DNA of 64,000 nucleotides. Source: Actinobacillus sp. GY-402. Lineage in GTDB: Bacteria; Pseudomonadota; Gammaproteobacteria; Enterobacterales; Pasteurellaceae. Positions 34,427-44,339 of the stretch are shown here, piece after piece (the first letter of the stretch is position 1; every line of letters starts with the position of its first letter). The stretch lies in assembly GCF_014843355.1 (NCBI RefSeq), contig NZ_CP062137.1, positions 2,394,110 to 2,458,109 on the forward strand, in the 5' to 3' direction. The notes beneath the pieces are model-generated. The model was given only the letters and a program-made list of their open reading frames with translations. It had not been told where the DNA came from and searched no databases. The position numbers and the translations under genes were made by a program.

Positions 34427-34511
34427 CGAAACCCGATGATTAGTATGAGATCTTACAAACGGACAAATCTATTTTTCATTCGATAAAAACGCATGGATTT
34501 TAGACCGCACT

Positions 34512-35306
34512 TTAGTTGTGCGATTCTTGCAATTTCACTTCATCCCATAACTGATCCAACTCTGCCAACGTGCAGTCTGCCGGATTCTTGCCCGCTTGGC
34601 GGACTTGTCGTTCCACCGCACGGAAACGACGTTCGAATTTGTGGTTTGCCTGGCGTAATGCCTCTTCCGCTTGGGTTTTGACATGACGTGCCAGATTGAC
34701 GACGGCAAACAGTAAATCGCCTATTTCCTCATTGATTTTGGGCTGTTCCAAGTGCGGTCGGTTTAACTCTTGTTTTACTTCGTCCAATTCTTCTTCCACT
34801 TTAGCAATGACGCCGTCAACATGGTTCCAGTCAAAACCGATTTTTGAACATTTTTTCTGAAGTTTTTCCGCGCGAAGCAAGGCGGGAAAAGCATGAGGAA
34901 TATTATCTAAAACGGAGGTTTCCGTCCGACGGCTTTTTTCCTGCGCCTTTATGGCGTTCCAGTGCGCCAGCGCCTCTTGTTCGTTGCCGGCGGATTGTTC
35001 GCCGAATACGTGAGGATGACGGCGTATAATTTTTTCTGACACATCGTTTACCACATCGTCAAAAGTGAATAGTCGATCTTCCGCGGCAAGCTGGCTGAGA
35101 AATACCACCTGCATCAGCAAATCCCCCAGTTCTTCCCGCAGATTTTCTTTGTTGTTTTGCTCAATGGCGTCGATCACTTCATAACTTTCTTCGATTAAAC
35201 AGGGAATCATGGAGCGGTAATTCTGTTTGAGATCCCACGGGCAGCCGCCGTTCGGGTTGCGTAATTGAGCGATGAGCCGAACGAAATCCTGAATGTGATA
35301 AGCCAT
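34512..35306 (-). CDS. mazG: Nucleoside triphosphate pyrophosphohydrolase MazG
   Basis: 264 residues (E. coli 263), with two MazG repeats. The first has [20 protein letters not shown] and [12 protein letters not shown]; the second has [13 protein letters not shown] and [16 protein letters not shown]. The acidic E-x-x-E and E-x-x-D residues bind Mg. It hydrolyses NTPs to NMP and pyrophosphate and is thought to clean the nucleotide pool. An exact uptake signal lies in the gene (34750-34758) and another touches its stop codon (34504-34512). Confidence 0.94.
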   Translation of the reverse strand: MAYHIQDFVRLIAQLRNPNGGCPWDLKQNYRSMIPCLIEESYEVIDAIEQNNKENLREELGDLLMQVVFLSQLAAEDRLFTFDDVVNDVSEKIIRRHPHVFGEQSAGNEQEALAHWNAIKAQEKSRRTETSVLDNIPHAFPALLRAEKLQKKCSKIGFDWNHVDGVIAKVEEELDEVKQELNRPHLEQPKINEEIGDLLFAVVNLARHVKTQAEEALRQANHKFERRFRAVERQVRQAGKNPADCTLAELDQLWDEVKLQESHN

Positions 35307-35542
35307 AATAAAATTCCTTCCTCGTAGACAAAAAGTGCGGTCGAAAAATCGAATGTTTTTTTACGTATTGCGACGCAAAGTTAAAGCCGGATTTTCCGAT
35401 AAAAAGTTCCATGATAGGGCGATTTTTCAAAATTTCAATGTTTTTCCGGAAATGTGATCTGGCGCAAGTTTTTTCTGATGTTGAGGTGCTATTATACAAC
35501 CAACAAAAGAAGTGCAACTTAGTCAGATGAAGGAGTAGGATT

Positions 35543-35968
35543 ATGTACAAACACGTATTAGTAGCCGTAGATCTTTCCGATGAAAGCGATTTCCTATTGA
35601 AAAAAGCGGCCGGCATTGCAAAACGCCATGAAGCAAAACTTTCAATCATTCACGTGGATGTCAATTTTTCTGATCTCTATACCGGTTTGATTGATGTGAA
35701 CATGTCCTCTATGCAGGATCGTATTTCCAGTGAAACCCAACAGGCTTTATTGCAACTCTCGGAACAAGCGGGCTATCCGGTTTCTGAAAAATTAAGCGGA
35801 AGCGGGGATTTAGGTCAAGTACTTTCGGACGCTATCGAACAATACGGTGTCGATTTATTAGTAACGGGTCACCACCAGGATTTCTGGAGTAAATTGATGT
35901 CATCGACACGTCAGGTGATGAACAGTATTACTATCGATATGTTGGTTGTGCCGCTTCGTGATGAATAA
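35543..35968 (+). CDS. uspA: Universal stress protein A
   Basis: 141 residues (E. coli UspA 144), starting [20 protein letters not shown] with the usual hydrophobic strand, and ending with [20 protein letters not shown]. It lacks the ATP-binding G-2x-G-9x-G(S/T) pattern, as UspA itself does. Shine-Dalgarno GAAGGAGTAGG. The order uspA-alaS-csrA matches Haemophilus. The 236-nt upstream gap holds an extended uptake signal (35333-35341) and an AT-rich promoter region near TATTAT (35490). Confidence 0.93.
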   Translation: MYKHVLVAVDLSDESDFLLKKAAGIAKRHEAKLSIIHVDVNFSDLYTGLIDVNMSSMQDRISSETQQALLQLSEQAGYPVSEKLSGSGDLGQVLSDAIEQYGVDLLVTGHHQDFWSKLMSSTRQVMNSITIDMLVVPLRDE

Positions 35969-36003
35969 AAAATTCAGACACGAAAAAAATTAACCTAAAT
36001 TTG

Positions 36004-36044
36004 ACCGCACTTTCGCAGGAAGAGCAAAAGTGCGGTTTTATTTA
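36004..36044 (+). terminator. uspA terminator made of inverted uptake signals
   Basis: ACCGCACTTT (36004-36013) and AAAGTGCGGT (36027-36036) form a perfect 10-bp stem with a 13-nt loop, followed by TTTATTTATT. It lies 36 nt after the uspA stop. Confidence 0.8.
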
Positions 36045-36131
36045 TTCCGGGATTTGGATGAATTCCATTCAATAAATAAGAAAAATATGTCACAATAAGC
36101 CCAGTATTTAAGGACAACCAAAGGCTTAATA

Positions 36132-38756
36132 ATGAAAACAACAGCAGAAATTCGTCAATCTTTTTTAGATTTTTTCCATAGCAAAGGTCATCGAGTTGTA
36201 GAAAGCAGTTCGTTGGTGCCGGAAAACGATCCGACGTTATTATTTACCAACGCAGGGATGAACCAGTTTAAGGATGTGTTTCTCGGCATGGACAAACGCC
36301 CGTACAACCGCGCGACTACCGCGCAACGTTGCGTACGCGCCGGCGGAAAACACAACGATTTGGAAAACGTGGGATATACCGCGCGCCATCACACTTTCTT
36401 CGAAATGATGGGGAATTTTAGCTTTGGTGATTATTTTAAACATGATGCGATTAATTTCGCCTGGGAATTTTTAACTTCGCCTAAATGGTTAGGGTTACCG
36501 AAAGAAAAACTGTACGTCACCGTATATGAAACCGATGACGAAGCATACGACATCTGGAACAAAGAAGTCGGCGTGCCGAAAGAACATATTATCCGTATCG
36601 GCGACAACAAAGGCGCGCCGTATGCGTCCGATAATTTCTGGGCGATGGGCGATACCGGTCCGTGCGGTCCTTGTACCGAAATTTTCTACGATCACGGCGA
36701 TCATATTTGGGGCGGGCTGCCGGGAACACCGGAAGAAGACGGCGACCGTTACATTGAAATCTGGAATATCGTGTTTATGCAGTTTAACCGTTTGGCCGAC
36801 GGCAGCATGGAAAAATTACCGAAACCGTCGGTGGACACCGGTATGGGGCTGGAACGCATGACCGCCGTATTGCAGCACGTCAATTCCAATTATGAAATCG
36901 ATATTTTCCAAACGCTGATTAAAAAAGCGGCGGAAATTGTGGGCACGACGGATTTGGACAATAAATCCTTACGCGTTATTGCCGACCATATTCGTTCATG
37001 CGCCTATTTAATTGCGGACGGCGTGATTCCGTCTAACGAAGGTCGCGGTTATGTGTTGCGCCGCATCATTCGTCGCGCGGTGCGTCACGGTCACTTGTTG
37101 GGCGCGAAGGAAACGTTCTTCTACAAATTAGTCCCGACGTTGATTGAGGTGATGGCGGAAGCGGGCAAACAGGTAAAAGACAAGCAAGCTAACGTAGAAA
37201 AATTATTACGTTTGGAAGAAGAACAATTTGCCCGAACCCTTGAACGCGGTTTGACCTTATTGGATGCCGAATTGGCCAATGTGAAAAACGGCGTGTTGTC
37301 CGGCGAAGTGGCGTTTAAACTTTATGATACTTACGGTTTCCCGCTCGATTTAACGGCGGATGTTTGCCGCGAACGCAATATCACGGTGGACGAAGAGGGT
37401 TTTGATAAAGAAATGGAAGCGCAACGTCTGCGCGCGCAATCCGCCAGCAACTTCGGCATGGATTATAACAGTATTATCCGCGTAGACGGGGAAACCAAAT
37501 TTGAAGGTTACACCAATGTAGAAAGTCTCGCAAAAGTGACCGCACTTTTCCGGGACGGCAAAGCGGTAGACAGCATTTCCGCCGGTCAAAGCGCCGTGGT
37601 GATTCTGGAAAATACGCCGTTCTATGCGGAAATGGGCGGACAAATCGGCGATAGCGGCGTATTAAGTGCCAACGGCGTACGTTTTGACGTGAAAGATACG
37701 CAAAAATACGGTCAGGTGTTCGGTCATATCGGCGAATTAACCCAAGGTACGTTATCCGTCGGTCAGATTGTGAATGCGGAAGTGGACGCCCGACGCCGTC
37801 AACACACCAAATTAAATCACAGTGCGACCCATTTACTGCACGCCGCGTTACGTCAAGTATTAGGCGAGCATGTGGCGCAAAAAGGTTCGTTGGTTTCTGA
37901 TGTGGGGTTACGTTTCGATTTTGTTCAACCGGAAGCCGTTACGCCGGCGCAAATCATGGAAATCGAACGTATAGTGAATTTCCATATCCGCGCCAACCAT
38001 CCGGTATTAACGGAAGAAATGGGCGTGGAAGAAGCAAAAGCTAAAGGCGCTATGGCGTTATTCGGCGAAAAATACGGCGAAACCGTGCGCGTTGTAACCA
38101 TGAGTCCGTTTTCTATCGAACTCTGCGGCGGTTTGCATGTGGAACGTACCGGTGAAATCGGGTTATTTAAAATTGTTTCCGAAGGGGCGATCGCCGCCGG
38201 TATTCGCCGAGTTGAAGCGGTAACCGGCGAAGGCGCTATGAATTGGTTGTTTAACCAACAAGCCATTCTGGCGCAAAGTGCGGATTTGTTGAAATCGGAC
38301 GTTCCGTCTCTGCCGGAAAAAATCGCGCAGCTTCAGGATAAAGCGAAGAAAACGGAAAAAGAACTGCAACAGCTTAAAGAAAAAGCGGCCGTGCAGGCGG
38401 GATCCGATTTAGCGAAAAGTGCGGTCAAAATTAACGACGTTTTTGTGGTGATTCACCGGCTTGACGGCGTGGACGCCAAAGCGTTGCGCGTGATGGTGGA
38501 TGATCTGAAAAATCAACTGGGTTCCGCCGTGGTTGCGTTAGGTTCCGCCGTAGAGGGTAAAGTCAATTTAATTGCAGGCGTCACGGCGGATTTAACGGCG
38601 ACGGTAAAAGCCAGTGAGTTGGTGAATGTGATGGCGCAACAAGTGGGCGGCAAAGGCGGCGGCCGTCCCGATATGGCCATGGCGGGCGGCTCGCAACCGG
38701 AAAATCTGTCCGCCGCATTAACCGCCGCTTCTGATTGGTTAAAGGAAAAGCTCTAA
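36132..38756 (+). CDS. alaS: Alanyl-tRNA synthetase
   Basis: 874 residues (E. coli 876). The catalytic domain opens [20 protein letters not shown] and contains motif 1-like [20 protein letters not shown]. The editing domain has the zinc site HSATH (starting about residue 563) and CGGLH (about 665). The C-terminal C-Ala domain contains [16 protein letters not shown]. It charges tRNA-Ala; one such tRNA is in the rrn spacer here. Two exact uptake signals lie inside (37539-37547, 38417-38425). Confidence 0.97.
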   Translation: MKTTAEIRQSFLDFFHSKGHRVVESSSLVPENDPTLLFTNAGMNQFKDVFLGMDKRPYNRATTAQRCVRAGGKHNDLENVGYTARHHTFFEMMGNFSFGDYFKHDAINFAWEFLTSPKWLGLPKEKLYVTVYETDDEAYDIWNKEVGVPKEHIIRIGDNKGAPYASDNFWAMGDTGPCGPCTEIFYDHGDHIWGGLPGTPEEDGDRYIEIWNIVFMQFNRLADGSMEKLPKPSVDTGMGLERMTAVLQHVNSNYEIDIFQTLIKKAAEIVGTTDLDNKSLRVIADHIRSCAYLIADGVIPSNEGRGYVLRRIIRRAVRHGHLLGAKETFFYKLVPTLIEVMAEAGKQVKDKQANVEKLLRLEEEQFARTLERGLTLLDAELANVKNGVLSGEVAFKLYDTYGFPLDLTADVCRERNITVDEEGFDKEMEAQRLRAQSASNFGMDYNSIIRVDGETKFEGYTNVESLAKVTALFRDGKAVDSISAGQSAVVILENTPFYAEMGGQIGDSGVLSANGVRFDVKDTQKYGQVFGHIGELTQGTLSVGQIVNAEVDARRRQHTKLNHSATHLLHAALRQVLGEHVAQKGSLVSDVGLRFDFVQPEAVTPAQIMEIERIVNFHIRANHPVLTEEMGVEEAKAKGAMALFGEKYGETVRVVTMSPFSIELCGGLHVERTGEIGLFKIVSEGAIAAGIRRVEAVTGEGAMNWLFNQQAILAQSADLLKSDVPSLPEKIAQLQDKAKKTEKELQQLKEKAAVQAGSDLAKSAVKINDVFVVIHRLDGVDAKALRVMVDDLKNQLGSAVVALGSAVEGKVNLIAGVTADLTATVKASELVNVMAQQVGGKGGGRPDMAMAGGSQPENLSAALTAASDWLKEKL

Positions 38757-38832
38757 CTGGGAAAAGGCTTATCGCGGATGAGCCTTTAGACAAAGGGATA
38801 GTTACAGGCGACATTCATTAGGGGAGGTCTGT

Positions 38833-39018
38833 ATGTTGATATTAACCCGGAAAGCTGGTGAAACGGTACTTATTGGTGACGATATATCCATTACTATATT
38901 GAATATTCGGGGAAATCAAGTGAAAATCGGTATAGAAGCCCCGAAGGATGTGACGGTACATCGTGAAGAAATTTACGAGCGCATCAAGCTCGCAGCCGAA
39001 GATAATAATCATGTATAG
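38833..39018 (+). CDS. csrA: Carbon storage regulator CsrA
   Basis: 61 residues, exactly the E. coli length, starting [20 protein letters not shown] and including the RNA-binding [10 protein letters not shown]. It is a small dimeric RNA-binding protein that represses or stabilises mRNAs by binding GGA motifs. Its own Shine-Dalgarno (TTAGGGGAGG) carries such motifs. It lies downstream of alaS as in E. coli and Haemophilus, and 12 nt upstream of the phosphomannomutase gene. Confidence 0.96.
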   Translation: MLILTRKAGETVLIGDDISITILNIRGNQVKIGIEAPKDVTVHREEIYERIKLAAEDNNHV

Positions 39019-39030
39019 CTAGGAGAAATT

Positions 39031-40395
39031 ATGTCTAAATTAACGTGCTTTAAAGCTTATGATATCCGTGGTCGCTTAGGCGATGAATTGAATGCGGACA
39101 TCGTGTATCGGATTGGTCGAGCATTCGGGCAATTTCTAAAACCCAAAACCATTGTTGTCGGCGGTGACGTTCGTTTGACGAGTAAAGAACTCAAAAGTGC
39201 GGTGACAAACGGTTTGCTGGATTCCGGCGTCAATGTCATTGATTTGGGCGAAGTCGGTACGGAAGAAGTGTACTTCGCCACGTCGTTTTTGCATGCGGAC
39301 GGCGGGATTGAAGTGACGGCAAGCCATAATCCGATGGACTTCAACGGATTGAAGCTGGTTCGCGAGGGTTCCCGTCCGATTAGTGCGGACACCGGTTTGG
39401 CGGATATTCAACGTTTAGCCGAAGAAAATAACTTCCCGGAAGTCACCCAACGCGGCACTTATAAACAGCAATCCGTATTAGGCGATTATGTCGAACGTTT
39501 GTTGTCCTATGTGAATCTGGATAATATTAAACCGTTGAAATTGGTGTTTAACTCCGGTAACGGGGCGGCAGGTCACGTCGTGGACGCCATTGAAGCGCAA
39601 TTTAAAGCACGCCGTATTCCGGTAGAATTCGTTAAAGTGCATAACAACCCGGACGGTACTTTCCCGCACGGTATCCCTAACCCGATTTTGCATGATAACC
39701 GCCAAGATACCATTGATGCCGTGCTTGCCAATAAAGCGGATATGGGGATTGCGTTTGACGGCGATTTTGACCGTTGCTTCTTCTTTGATGAAACAGGTCA
39801 GTTTATTGAAGGTTATTATGTGGTCGGTTTGCTGGGACAAGCGTTCACGAAAAAATATCAGGGTGCAAAAATCATTTACGATCCGCGTTTAATCTGGAAT
39901 ACCGAAAAATTGGTGGCGGAAAACGGCGGCGTGGCGGTGATGTCCAAATCCGGTCACTCGTTCATTAAAGAAAAAATGCGTGAAGTGGATGCCGTGTACG
40001 GCGGCGAAATGTCGGCCCACCATTATTTCCGCGATTTCTATTATTGCGACAGCGGTATGATTCCTTGGTTGCTTGTGATGGAACTGGTTTGCGTGGCAGG
40101 CAAAACTTTAGGTCAGTTAGTGAACGAAAGTATTGATACTTATCCGTCACCGGGTGAAATTAACAGCAAATTAACCGACGCCAAAGCGGCGATTGCCCGA
40201 GTGCGCGCCGCTTACGAAAAAGACGCGATTTCGGTGAGCGAAATTGACGGTATCAGTATTGAATATCCGAACTGGCGTTTCAATCTGCGCAGTTCCAATA
40301 CGGAACCGGTGGTTCGTTTGAATCTTGAAACCCGCGGCGATAAAGCGTTAATGAAAGAAAAAACCGATGAAATTCTAGCGTTATTACGCCAATAA
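39031..40395 (+). CDS. manB: Phosphomannomutase (CpsG/ManB type)
   Basis: 454 residues of the alpha-D-phosphohexomutase family (E. coli CpsG 456). Ser98 in [14 protein letters not shown] is the phosphoserine; the metal-binding loop is D243-G-D-F-D247-[10 protein letters not shown] is the sugar-specificity loop; [14 protein letters not shown] binds phosphate. It converts mannose 6-phosphate to mannose 1-phosphate, although some relatives also act on glucose phosphates. Starts 12 nt after csrA, so co-transcription is likely. galU follows. Confidence 0.88.
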   Translation: MSKLTCFKAYDIRGRLGDELNADIVYRIGRAFGQFLKPKTIVVGGDVRLTSKELKSAVTNGLLDSGVNVIDLGEVGTEEVYFATSFLHADGGIEVTASHNPMDFNGLKLVREGSRPISADTGLADIQRLAEENNFPEVTQRGTYKQQSVLGDYVERLLSYVNLDNIKPLKLVFNSGNGAAGHVVDAIEAQFKARRIPVEFVKVHNNPDGTFPHGIPNPILHDNRQDTIDAVLANKADMGIAFDGDFDRCFFFDETGQFIEGYYVVGLLGQAFTKKYQGAKIIYDPRLIWNTEKLVAENGGVAVMSKSGHSFIKEKMREVDAVYGGEMSAHHYFRDFYYCDSGMIPWLLVMELVCVAGKTLGQLVNESIDTYPSPGEINSKLTDAKAAIARVRAAYEKDAISVSEIDGISIEYPNWRFNLRSSNTEPVVRLNLETRGDKALMKEKTDEILALLRQ

Positions 40396-40417
40396 GTTGT
40401 AAAACTCTGTAAAATTT

Positions 40418-40452
40418 GACCGCACTTTACCGATTTATGCTAAAGTGCGGTC
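40418..40452 (+). terminator. Inverted uptake-signal pair between manB and galU
   Basis: GACCGCACTTTA (40418-40429) and TAAAGTGCGGTC (40441-40452) form a perfect 12-bp stem with an 11-nt loop, followed by GTTTCTATG. It lies 23 nt after manB and 30 nt before galU. The T-run is poor, so it may only attenuate. Confidence 0.65.
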
Positions 40453-40481
40453 GTTTCTATGTATAAATTAAAGGAAAAAAT

Positions 40482-41369
40482 ATGAAAGCGATTATTCCTG
40501 TTGCAGGTCTGGGAACGCGCATGTTGCCGGCAACCAAAGCGATTCCGAAAGAAATGCTGACCCTGGTGGACAAACCGTTGATTCAATATGTGGTCAGCGA
40601 ATGTGTCGCCGCCGGAATGAAAGAAATCGTATTGGTGACGCATTCGTCAAAGAATGCCATTGAAAACCATTTTGATACTTCTTACGAATTGGAATCTATG
40701 CTGGAAAAACGGGTTAAGCGCCAACTTTTGGACGAAGTGCGGTCGATTTGCCCGAAAGATGTGACGATTATGCACGTTCGTCAAGGGAATGCCAAAGGTT
40801 TGGGGCATGCCGTATTATGCGGACGCCCGTTAGTGGGCAACGAACCCTTCGCCGTGGTTTTACCTGATGTATTGCTGGCGGATTTTACCGCCGATCAAAA
40901 ACGAGAAAATCTGGCGGCGATGATTAAACGTTTCGAAGAAACGGGATTCAGCCAAATTATGGTGGCGCCGGTAGATCCGAAAGATGTCAGCAGTTACGGT
41001 GTGGCGGATTGCGGCGGCGCGGAATTCAGCGGCGGTGAAAGCGCGCCGATCTCCCGTTTGGTGGAAAAACCGAGCGTAGATAAAGCGCCGTCAAATTTAG
41101 CCGTAGTCGGGCGTTATGTATTTTCAGCCGGAATTTGGGATTTATTGGCAAGAACGCCGGTGGGCGTAGGTGATGAGATTCAGTTAACCGATGCTATCGA
41201 CATGCTGATTAAACAAGAAACCGTAGAGGCGTTCCACATGACCGGCGAATCTTTCGACTGCGGTGATAAAATCGGTTACATGGAAGCGTTCGTGGAATAC
41301 GGTCTTCAACATGAAAAATTAGGCGCTCGGTTCAGAGATTATCTGAAAAAGTTAGCTAAAACTTTATAA
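40482..41369 (+). CDS. galU: UTP-glucose-1-phosphate uridylyltransferase
   Basis: 295 residues (E. coli GalU 302). The nucleotidyltransferase signature [20 protein letters not shown] opens the protein, and [20 protein letters not shown] and [14 protein letters not shown] follow. It makes UDP-glucose for lipooligosaccharide, capsule and galactose metabolism. Its position after manB suggests a sugar-nucleotide cluster attached to the csrA locus. An uptake signal lies inside (40735-40743). Confidence 0.95.
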   Translation: MKAIIPVAGLGTRMLPATKAIPKEMLTLVDKPLIQYVVSECVAAGMKEIVLVTHSSKNAIENHFDTSYELESMLEKRVKRQLLDEVRSICPKDVTIMHVRQGNAKGLGHAVLCGRPLVGNEPFAVVLPDVLLADFTADQKRENLAAMIKRFEETGFSQIMVAPVDPKDVSSYGVADCGGAEFSGGESAPISRLVEKPSVDKAPSNLAVVGRYVFSAGIWDLLARTPVGVGDEIQLTDAIDMLIKQETVEAFHMTGESFDCGDKIGYMEAFVEYGLQHEKLGARFRDYLKKLAKTL

Positions 41370-41384
41370 TACCGTACGATAATA

Positions 41385-41422
41385 TAAAACCGGGTTAGCC
41401 AACGCTTAACCCGGTTTTTTTG
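41385..41422 (+). terminator. galU terminator
   Basis: AAACCGGGTTA/TTAACCCGGTTT (41387-41416), a GC-rich stem with an 8-nt loop followed by a run of seven T. Confidence 0.92.
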
Positions 41423-41707
41423 TAAAATTTGCGCCGTTCGGTTTGAGCTTAGAATCGTGGAAAAAGACGAACTTAAATTTCGTAAACCTGAGAAAAGCCT
41501 CAACAAAGCGGCGATGAGGTTTTCAGCGGATAAGCTGAAGTTTGAATCTCGCCAGAAGAAATACGGTTAATGGATACTTCATTGGTTGAAGTCTAACACC
41601 GGGAGAAGGAATTAGCAAAATTCGTTATGAATTAACAAAATAAAATGCTACAATCGCGAACCCAGTAGTTATTCCCCCAAAAAATGATAAATCACTTAGG
41701 TTGAAAT
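41423..41707 (+). other. Gene-poor stretch upstream of secE
   Basis: No recognised gene. A 37-codon frame with a GTG start at 41457 and stop at 41570 is unusually Lys/Arg-rich and cannot be assigned (see findings). TACAAT (41649-41654) is a plausible -10 for secE-nusG, with no good -35. The tRNA-tufB genes found here in E. coli are absent. Confidence 0.4.
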
Positions 41708-42118
41708 ATGACTTTAGTTGTTGAAAAAAAGAAAAATGAAATAGAACAGACGGCGCAAAAGTCAAAAGGCTTGAATGGCTTTTTATGGTTCCTTGTTGTT
41801 GCGCTTATTTTAGTTGCGTCGGTTGGTAATATTTATTTTGCCGGTCAGTATTCAACGCCGGTTCGTGTCGTTGCAATATTCGTTTTAATCGTGATTGCCT
41901 TAATTCTGGCGGCAATTACCAATCAGGGTAAAAAAGCGTTGGCATTTTTCAGCGAAGCCAGAACCGAACTTCGCCGGATTACTTGGCCGACGCGTCCTGA
42001 GGCAATGCAAACCACATTTATTGTTGTGGCGGTTACGGTTGTCACCTCATTGATTTTATGGGGTTTTGACAGCGTAATTGTAAGCGTATTAAATTTCTTA
42101 ACAGATTTGAGATTCTAA
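41708..42118 (+). CDS. secE: Preprotein translocase subunit SecE
   Basis: 136 residues with three membrane spans, as in the enteric form (E. coli 127). The conserved cytoplasmic helix and third span are [20 protein letters not shown] followed by a hydrophobic stretch. Partner of SecY (778-2103). Its stop codon is one base before the nusG ATG. Confidence 0.94.
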   Translation: MTLVVEKKKNEIEQTAQKSKGLNGFLWFLVVALILVASVGNIYFAGQYSTPVRVVAIFVLIVIALILAAITNQGKKALAFFSEARTELRRITWPTRPEAMQTTFIVVAVTVVTSLILWGFDSVIVSVLNFLTDLRF

Positions 42119-42119
42119 A

Positions 42120-42677
42120 ATGACAGAAACAGCAGCACCTAAAAAACGTTGGTATGTGTTACAAGCCTTCTCCGGTTTTGAAGGTCGTGTGGCCGCAACA
42201 TTACGCGAATATATCAAACTCAACCATATGGAAGATCAATTCGGTGAAGTTTTGGTCCCGACCGAAGAAGTGGTTGAAAATGTAGCGGGTAAACGTCGTA
42301 AAAGCGAACGTAAATTCTTTCCGGGCTATGTGTTAGTGCAAATGGAAATGAACGATTACACCTGGCAGTTGGTGCGCAGCGTGCCGCGTGTAATGGGCTT
42401 TATCGGCGGAACGCCGGATAAACCGCTGCCGATCAGCCAGCGTGAAGCCGATATTATTCTTAATCGGGTAGAGCAAAATGCGGATAAACCGCGTCCGAAA
42501 AACGTGTTCCAGCCGGGTGAAGAAGTGCGCGTTACCGAAGGCCCGTTTGCAGACTTTAACGGTACGGTTGAAGAAGTGGATTATGAAAAAGGACGCTTAA
42601 AAGTCTCCGTTTCCATTTTCGGTCGTGCGACCCCGGTAGAACTTGAGTTTAGCCAAGTGGAAAAAGCAAACGGCTAA
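42120..42677 (+). CDS. nusG: Transcription termination/antitermination factor NusG
   Basis: 185 residues (E. coli 181). The NGN domain has [20 protein letters not shown] and [16 protein letters not shown]. The C-terminal KOW domain has [20 protein letters not shown]. It binds RNA polymerase and links it to Rho or to the ribosome; rho is at 56.5 kb. Second gene of the secE-nusG pair, ended by a hairpin. Confidence 0.97.
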   Translation: MTETAAPKKRWYVLQAFSGFEGRVAATLREYIKLNHMEDQFGEVLVPTEEVVENVAGKRRKSERKFFPGYVLVQMEMNDYTWQLVRSVPRVMGFIGGTPDKPLPISQREADIILNRVEQNADKPRPKNVFQPGEEVRVTEGPFADFNGTVEEVDYEKGRLKVSVSIFGRATPVELEFSQVEKANG

Positions 42678-42691
42678 TAGAATTTTCACGA

Positions 42692-42722
42692 TAAAGGCAG
42701 GTTTTATTACCTGCTTTTTTAT
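42692..42722 (+). terminator. secE-nusG terminator
   Basis: GCAGGT-TTTATT-ACCTGC with flanking AA/TT pairing, followed by TTTTTTATTG. It lies 15 nt after the nusG stop and separates secE-nusG from the inserted gene and the L11 operon. Confidence 0.85.
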
Positions 42723-42770
42723 TGTTCAAAATTCAAGAAAAAATGACCGCACTTTTCCCCCCAATAACGC

Positions 42771-42784
42771 AGAAGTATACTTCT
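42771..42784. promoter_or_regulatory. Perfect 14-bp palindrome, possible operator
   Basis: AGAAGTATACTTCT is fully self-complementary. A TTGACA (42792-42797) follows at once, and the half-site TATACTTCT recurs at 42872-42880 just before the Shine-Dalgarno of the next gene. This is consistent with a dedicated regulator for gene 42893-43654; no such regulator is identified. Confidence 0.35.
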
Positions 42785-42892
42785 ATTAGCCTTGACAGTC
42801 TAAATAATAAACATCACTGCCAAATAAAATAATTTAAAGTGCCGCTATCTTTATGCTAAAGTTACCTTAAATATACTTCTGAGGAATCTTCT

Positions 42893-43654
42893 ATGACATC
42901 AATTTATACGCTTCCATGCGAACAGAAATTACATCAAGAATTACAAGCATTGTTTCAAGATTGGAAGAATGCAATAGGTGCAGAACATTTTGTTGAAGAT
43001 GGTTTCTATCCTTATTATACAAAACAAGCCGTAAGAGTGTTATTTATCGGTCGCGAAGGTTTGACGATCGATGGTAGTTATATTGATCAAATTTACAAAG
43101 AATATAAAGCGAATCTTGCTAATTGGTTAAGAACGAAAAATTCAACTTACACATTAAATAGCCATCCATTTCATAGCAAGTTATTTTATATGGCATATGG
43201 TTTTCAGAATCAATTTCCAGAATACGAAGGGATTCCGTGGGCAAGCGAAATGCGTGACAATTTCGCCACAGAAAATGGAATTAGCTTTGCATTTATGAAC
43301 TTATCGAAGTTTAGTAATGATAGTGGTAATTTTCAAGCGGATTGGAACCAAATTAACGATTTTATAGAGCGTACAAAACAGGTAGATAAATCAATGTGTC
43401 GTCATTTCTTTGAAGAAGAAATTGCTTTATTGAAACCGGATGTGATTATTACAATGAATTTTGCCTTTCCAACACGTGAATTACCATTTATTGGGAAAAG
43501 TAAAAATGGCGCTGTGGATTTATACGAATTATCTTTGGCAGATAAGAAAATACCTGTCTTTGATACCTTTCATTTCTCTGCAATCAAATCGACGGAATCT
43601 AATTTTTATCAAGCTATTGCCGAACTTTATAACAAATATCAGGAGCAAAACTAA
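42893..43654 (+). CDS. Unknown protein, possibly of the uracil-DNA-glycosylase-like fold
   Basis: 253 residues, not recognised with confidence. Visible features are a hydrophobic strand VRVLFIGREGL (about residues 48-58), FAFMNLSKFSND in the middle, the strand LLKPDVIITMNFAFP, and a late PVFDTFHFSAIKS. That order (Gly-containing loop, Asn after a strand, late His-x-Ser) is loosely like uracil-DNA-glycosylase-like proteins, but the exact catalytic motifs are not clear. The gene looks AT-rich beside its ribosomal neighbours and contains no uptake signal. It lies between nusG and rplK, normally adjacent. TGAGGAATCTT is its ribosome-binding site. The ORF itself is clear; the function is not. Confidence 0.6.
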   Translation: MTSIYTLPCEQKLHQELQALFQDWKNAIGAEHFVEDGFYPYYTKQAVRVLFIGREGLTIDGSYIDQIYKEYKANLANWLRTKNSTYTLNSHPFHSKLFYMAYGFQNQFPEYEGIPWASEMRDNFATENGISFAFMNLSKFSNDSGNFQADWNQINDFIERTKQVDKSMCRHFFEEEIALLKPDVIITMNFAFPTRELPFIGKSKNGAVDLYELSLADKKIPVFDTFHFSAIKSTESNFYQAIAELYNKYQEQN

Positions 43655-43761
43655 TATCCAACATTCAAATTTTGGGTATTGGTGGAGCGGAATGTAATAC
43701 CCTAAACAAGGTGTGGCCAGTTTTTCCTGAGTTTTCATATTTAGCTTGATTACAAAACTGC

Positions 43762-43790
43762 TTGAAAATTGACCGCACTTTTTATATAAT
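43762..43790 (+). promoter_or_regulatory. rplKA promoter with an uptake signal in its spacer
   Basis: -35 TTGAAA (43762-43767), 17-bp spacer, perfect -10 TATAAT (43785-43790). The spacer contains the complete uptake signal ACCGCACTT (43772-43780). Confidence 0.82.
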
Positions 43791-43800
43791 TCGCGACCTA

Positions 43801-43887
43801 TTATGAGCGGGGGAACTTGCTCATATTTTTGTGTAACGGCACTTCGGTGCTTAATTCATTGGGGAGCTGATTGTAGCGTTATCACCC
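43801..43887 (+). promoter_or_regulatory. rplK leader with candidate L1-binding structure
   Basis: The leader has two small hairpins: ATGAGC...GCTCAT (about 43803-43825, followed by ATTTTT) and GGCAC-TTCG-GTGC (about 43840-43853). Then GGGGAGCTGATTGTAGCGTT followed by ATCACCC (43861-43887) precedes rplK. L1 represses this operon by binding the leader in E. coli; the last segment could be that site, but I could not confirm the L1 consensus. Confidence 0.35.
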
Positions 43888-43906
43888 AAAACATAGGAAA
43901 CTAAAA

Positions 43907-44335
43907 ATGGCAAAGAAAGTTCAAGCATACGTTAAGCTGCAAGTCGCAGCGGGTATGGCTAACCCTTCACCACCGGTCGGTCCCGCACTGGGTCAACAAG
44001 GTGTAAACATCATGGAATTCTGTAAAGCGTTCAACGCTCGTACCGAGAGCATGGAAAAAGGTTTACCGATTCCGGTCGTTATTACCGTTTACGCAGACCG
44101 TTCATTCACTTTCGTTACGAAAACTCCGCCGGCAGCCGTATTGTTGAAAAAAGCTGCGGGTATCAAATCCGGTTCAGGTAAACCGAACAAAGATAAAGTG
44201 GGTAAAGTGACGCAAGAGCAAATCCGTCAAATCGCCGAAACTAAAGCGGCGGATATGACCGGTGCGACTATCGAAACCAAAATGAAATCAATCGCTGGTA
44301 CGGCTCGCTCAATGGGCTTAGTGGTGGAGGAATAA
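43907..44335 (+). CDS. rplK: 50S ribosomal protein L11
   Basis: 142 residues, equal to E. coli L11, with [20 protein letters not shown] and [20 protein letters not shown] at the start and [15 protein letters not shown] at the end. It binds the GTPase-associated region of 23S rRNA and is needed for RelA activation. Precedes rplA by 4 nt. Confidence 0.98.
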   Translation: MAKKVQAYVKLQVAAGMANPSPPVGPALGQQGVNIMEFCKAFNARTESMEKGLPIPVVITVYADRSFTFVTKTPPAAVLLKKAAGIKSGSGKPNKDKVGKVTQEQIRQIAETKAADMTGATIETKMKSIAGTARSMGLVVEE

Positions 44336-44339
44336 TACG

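Noticed and set aside
35445..35470. CRP site upstream of uspA (TGTGATCTGGCGCAAG)
   Set aside because: Only the left half matches; the right half GCAAG is too far from TCACA.
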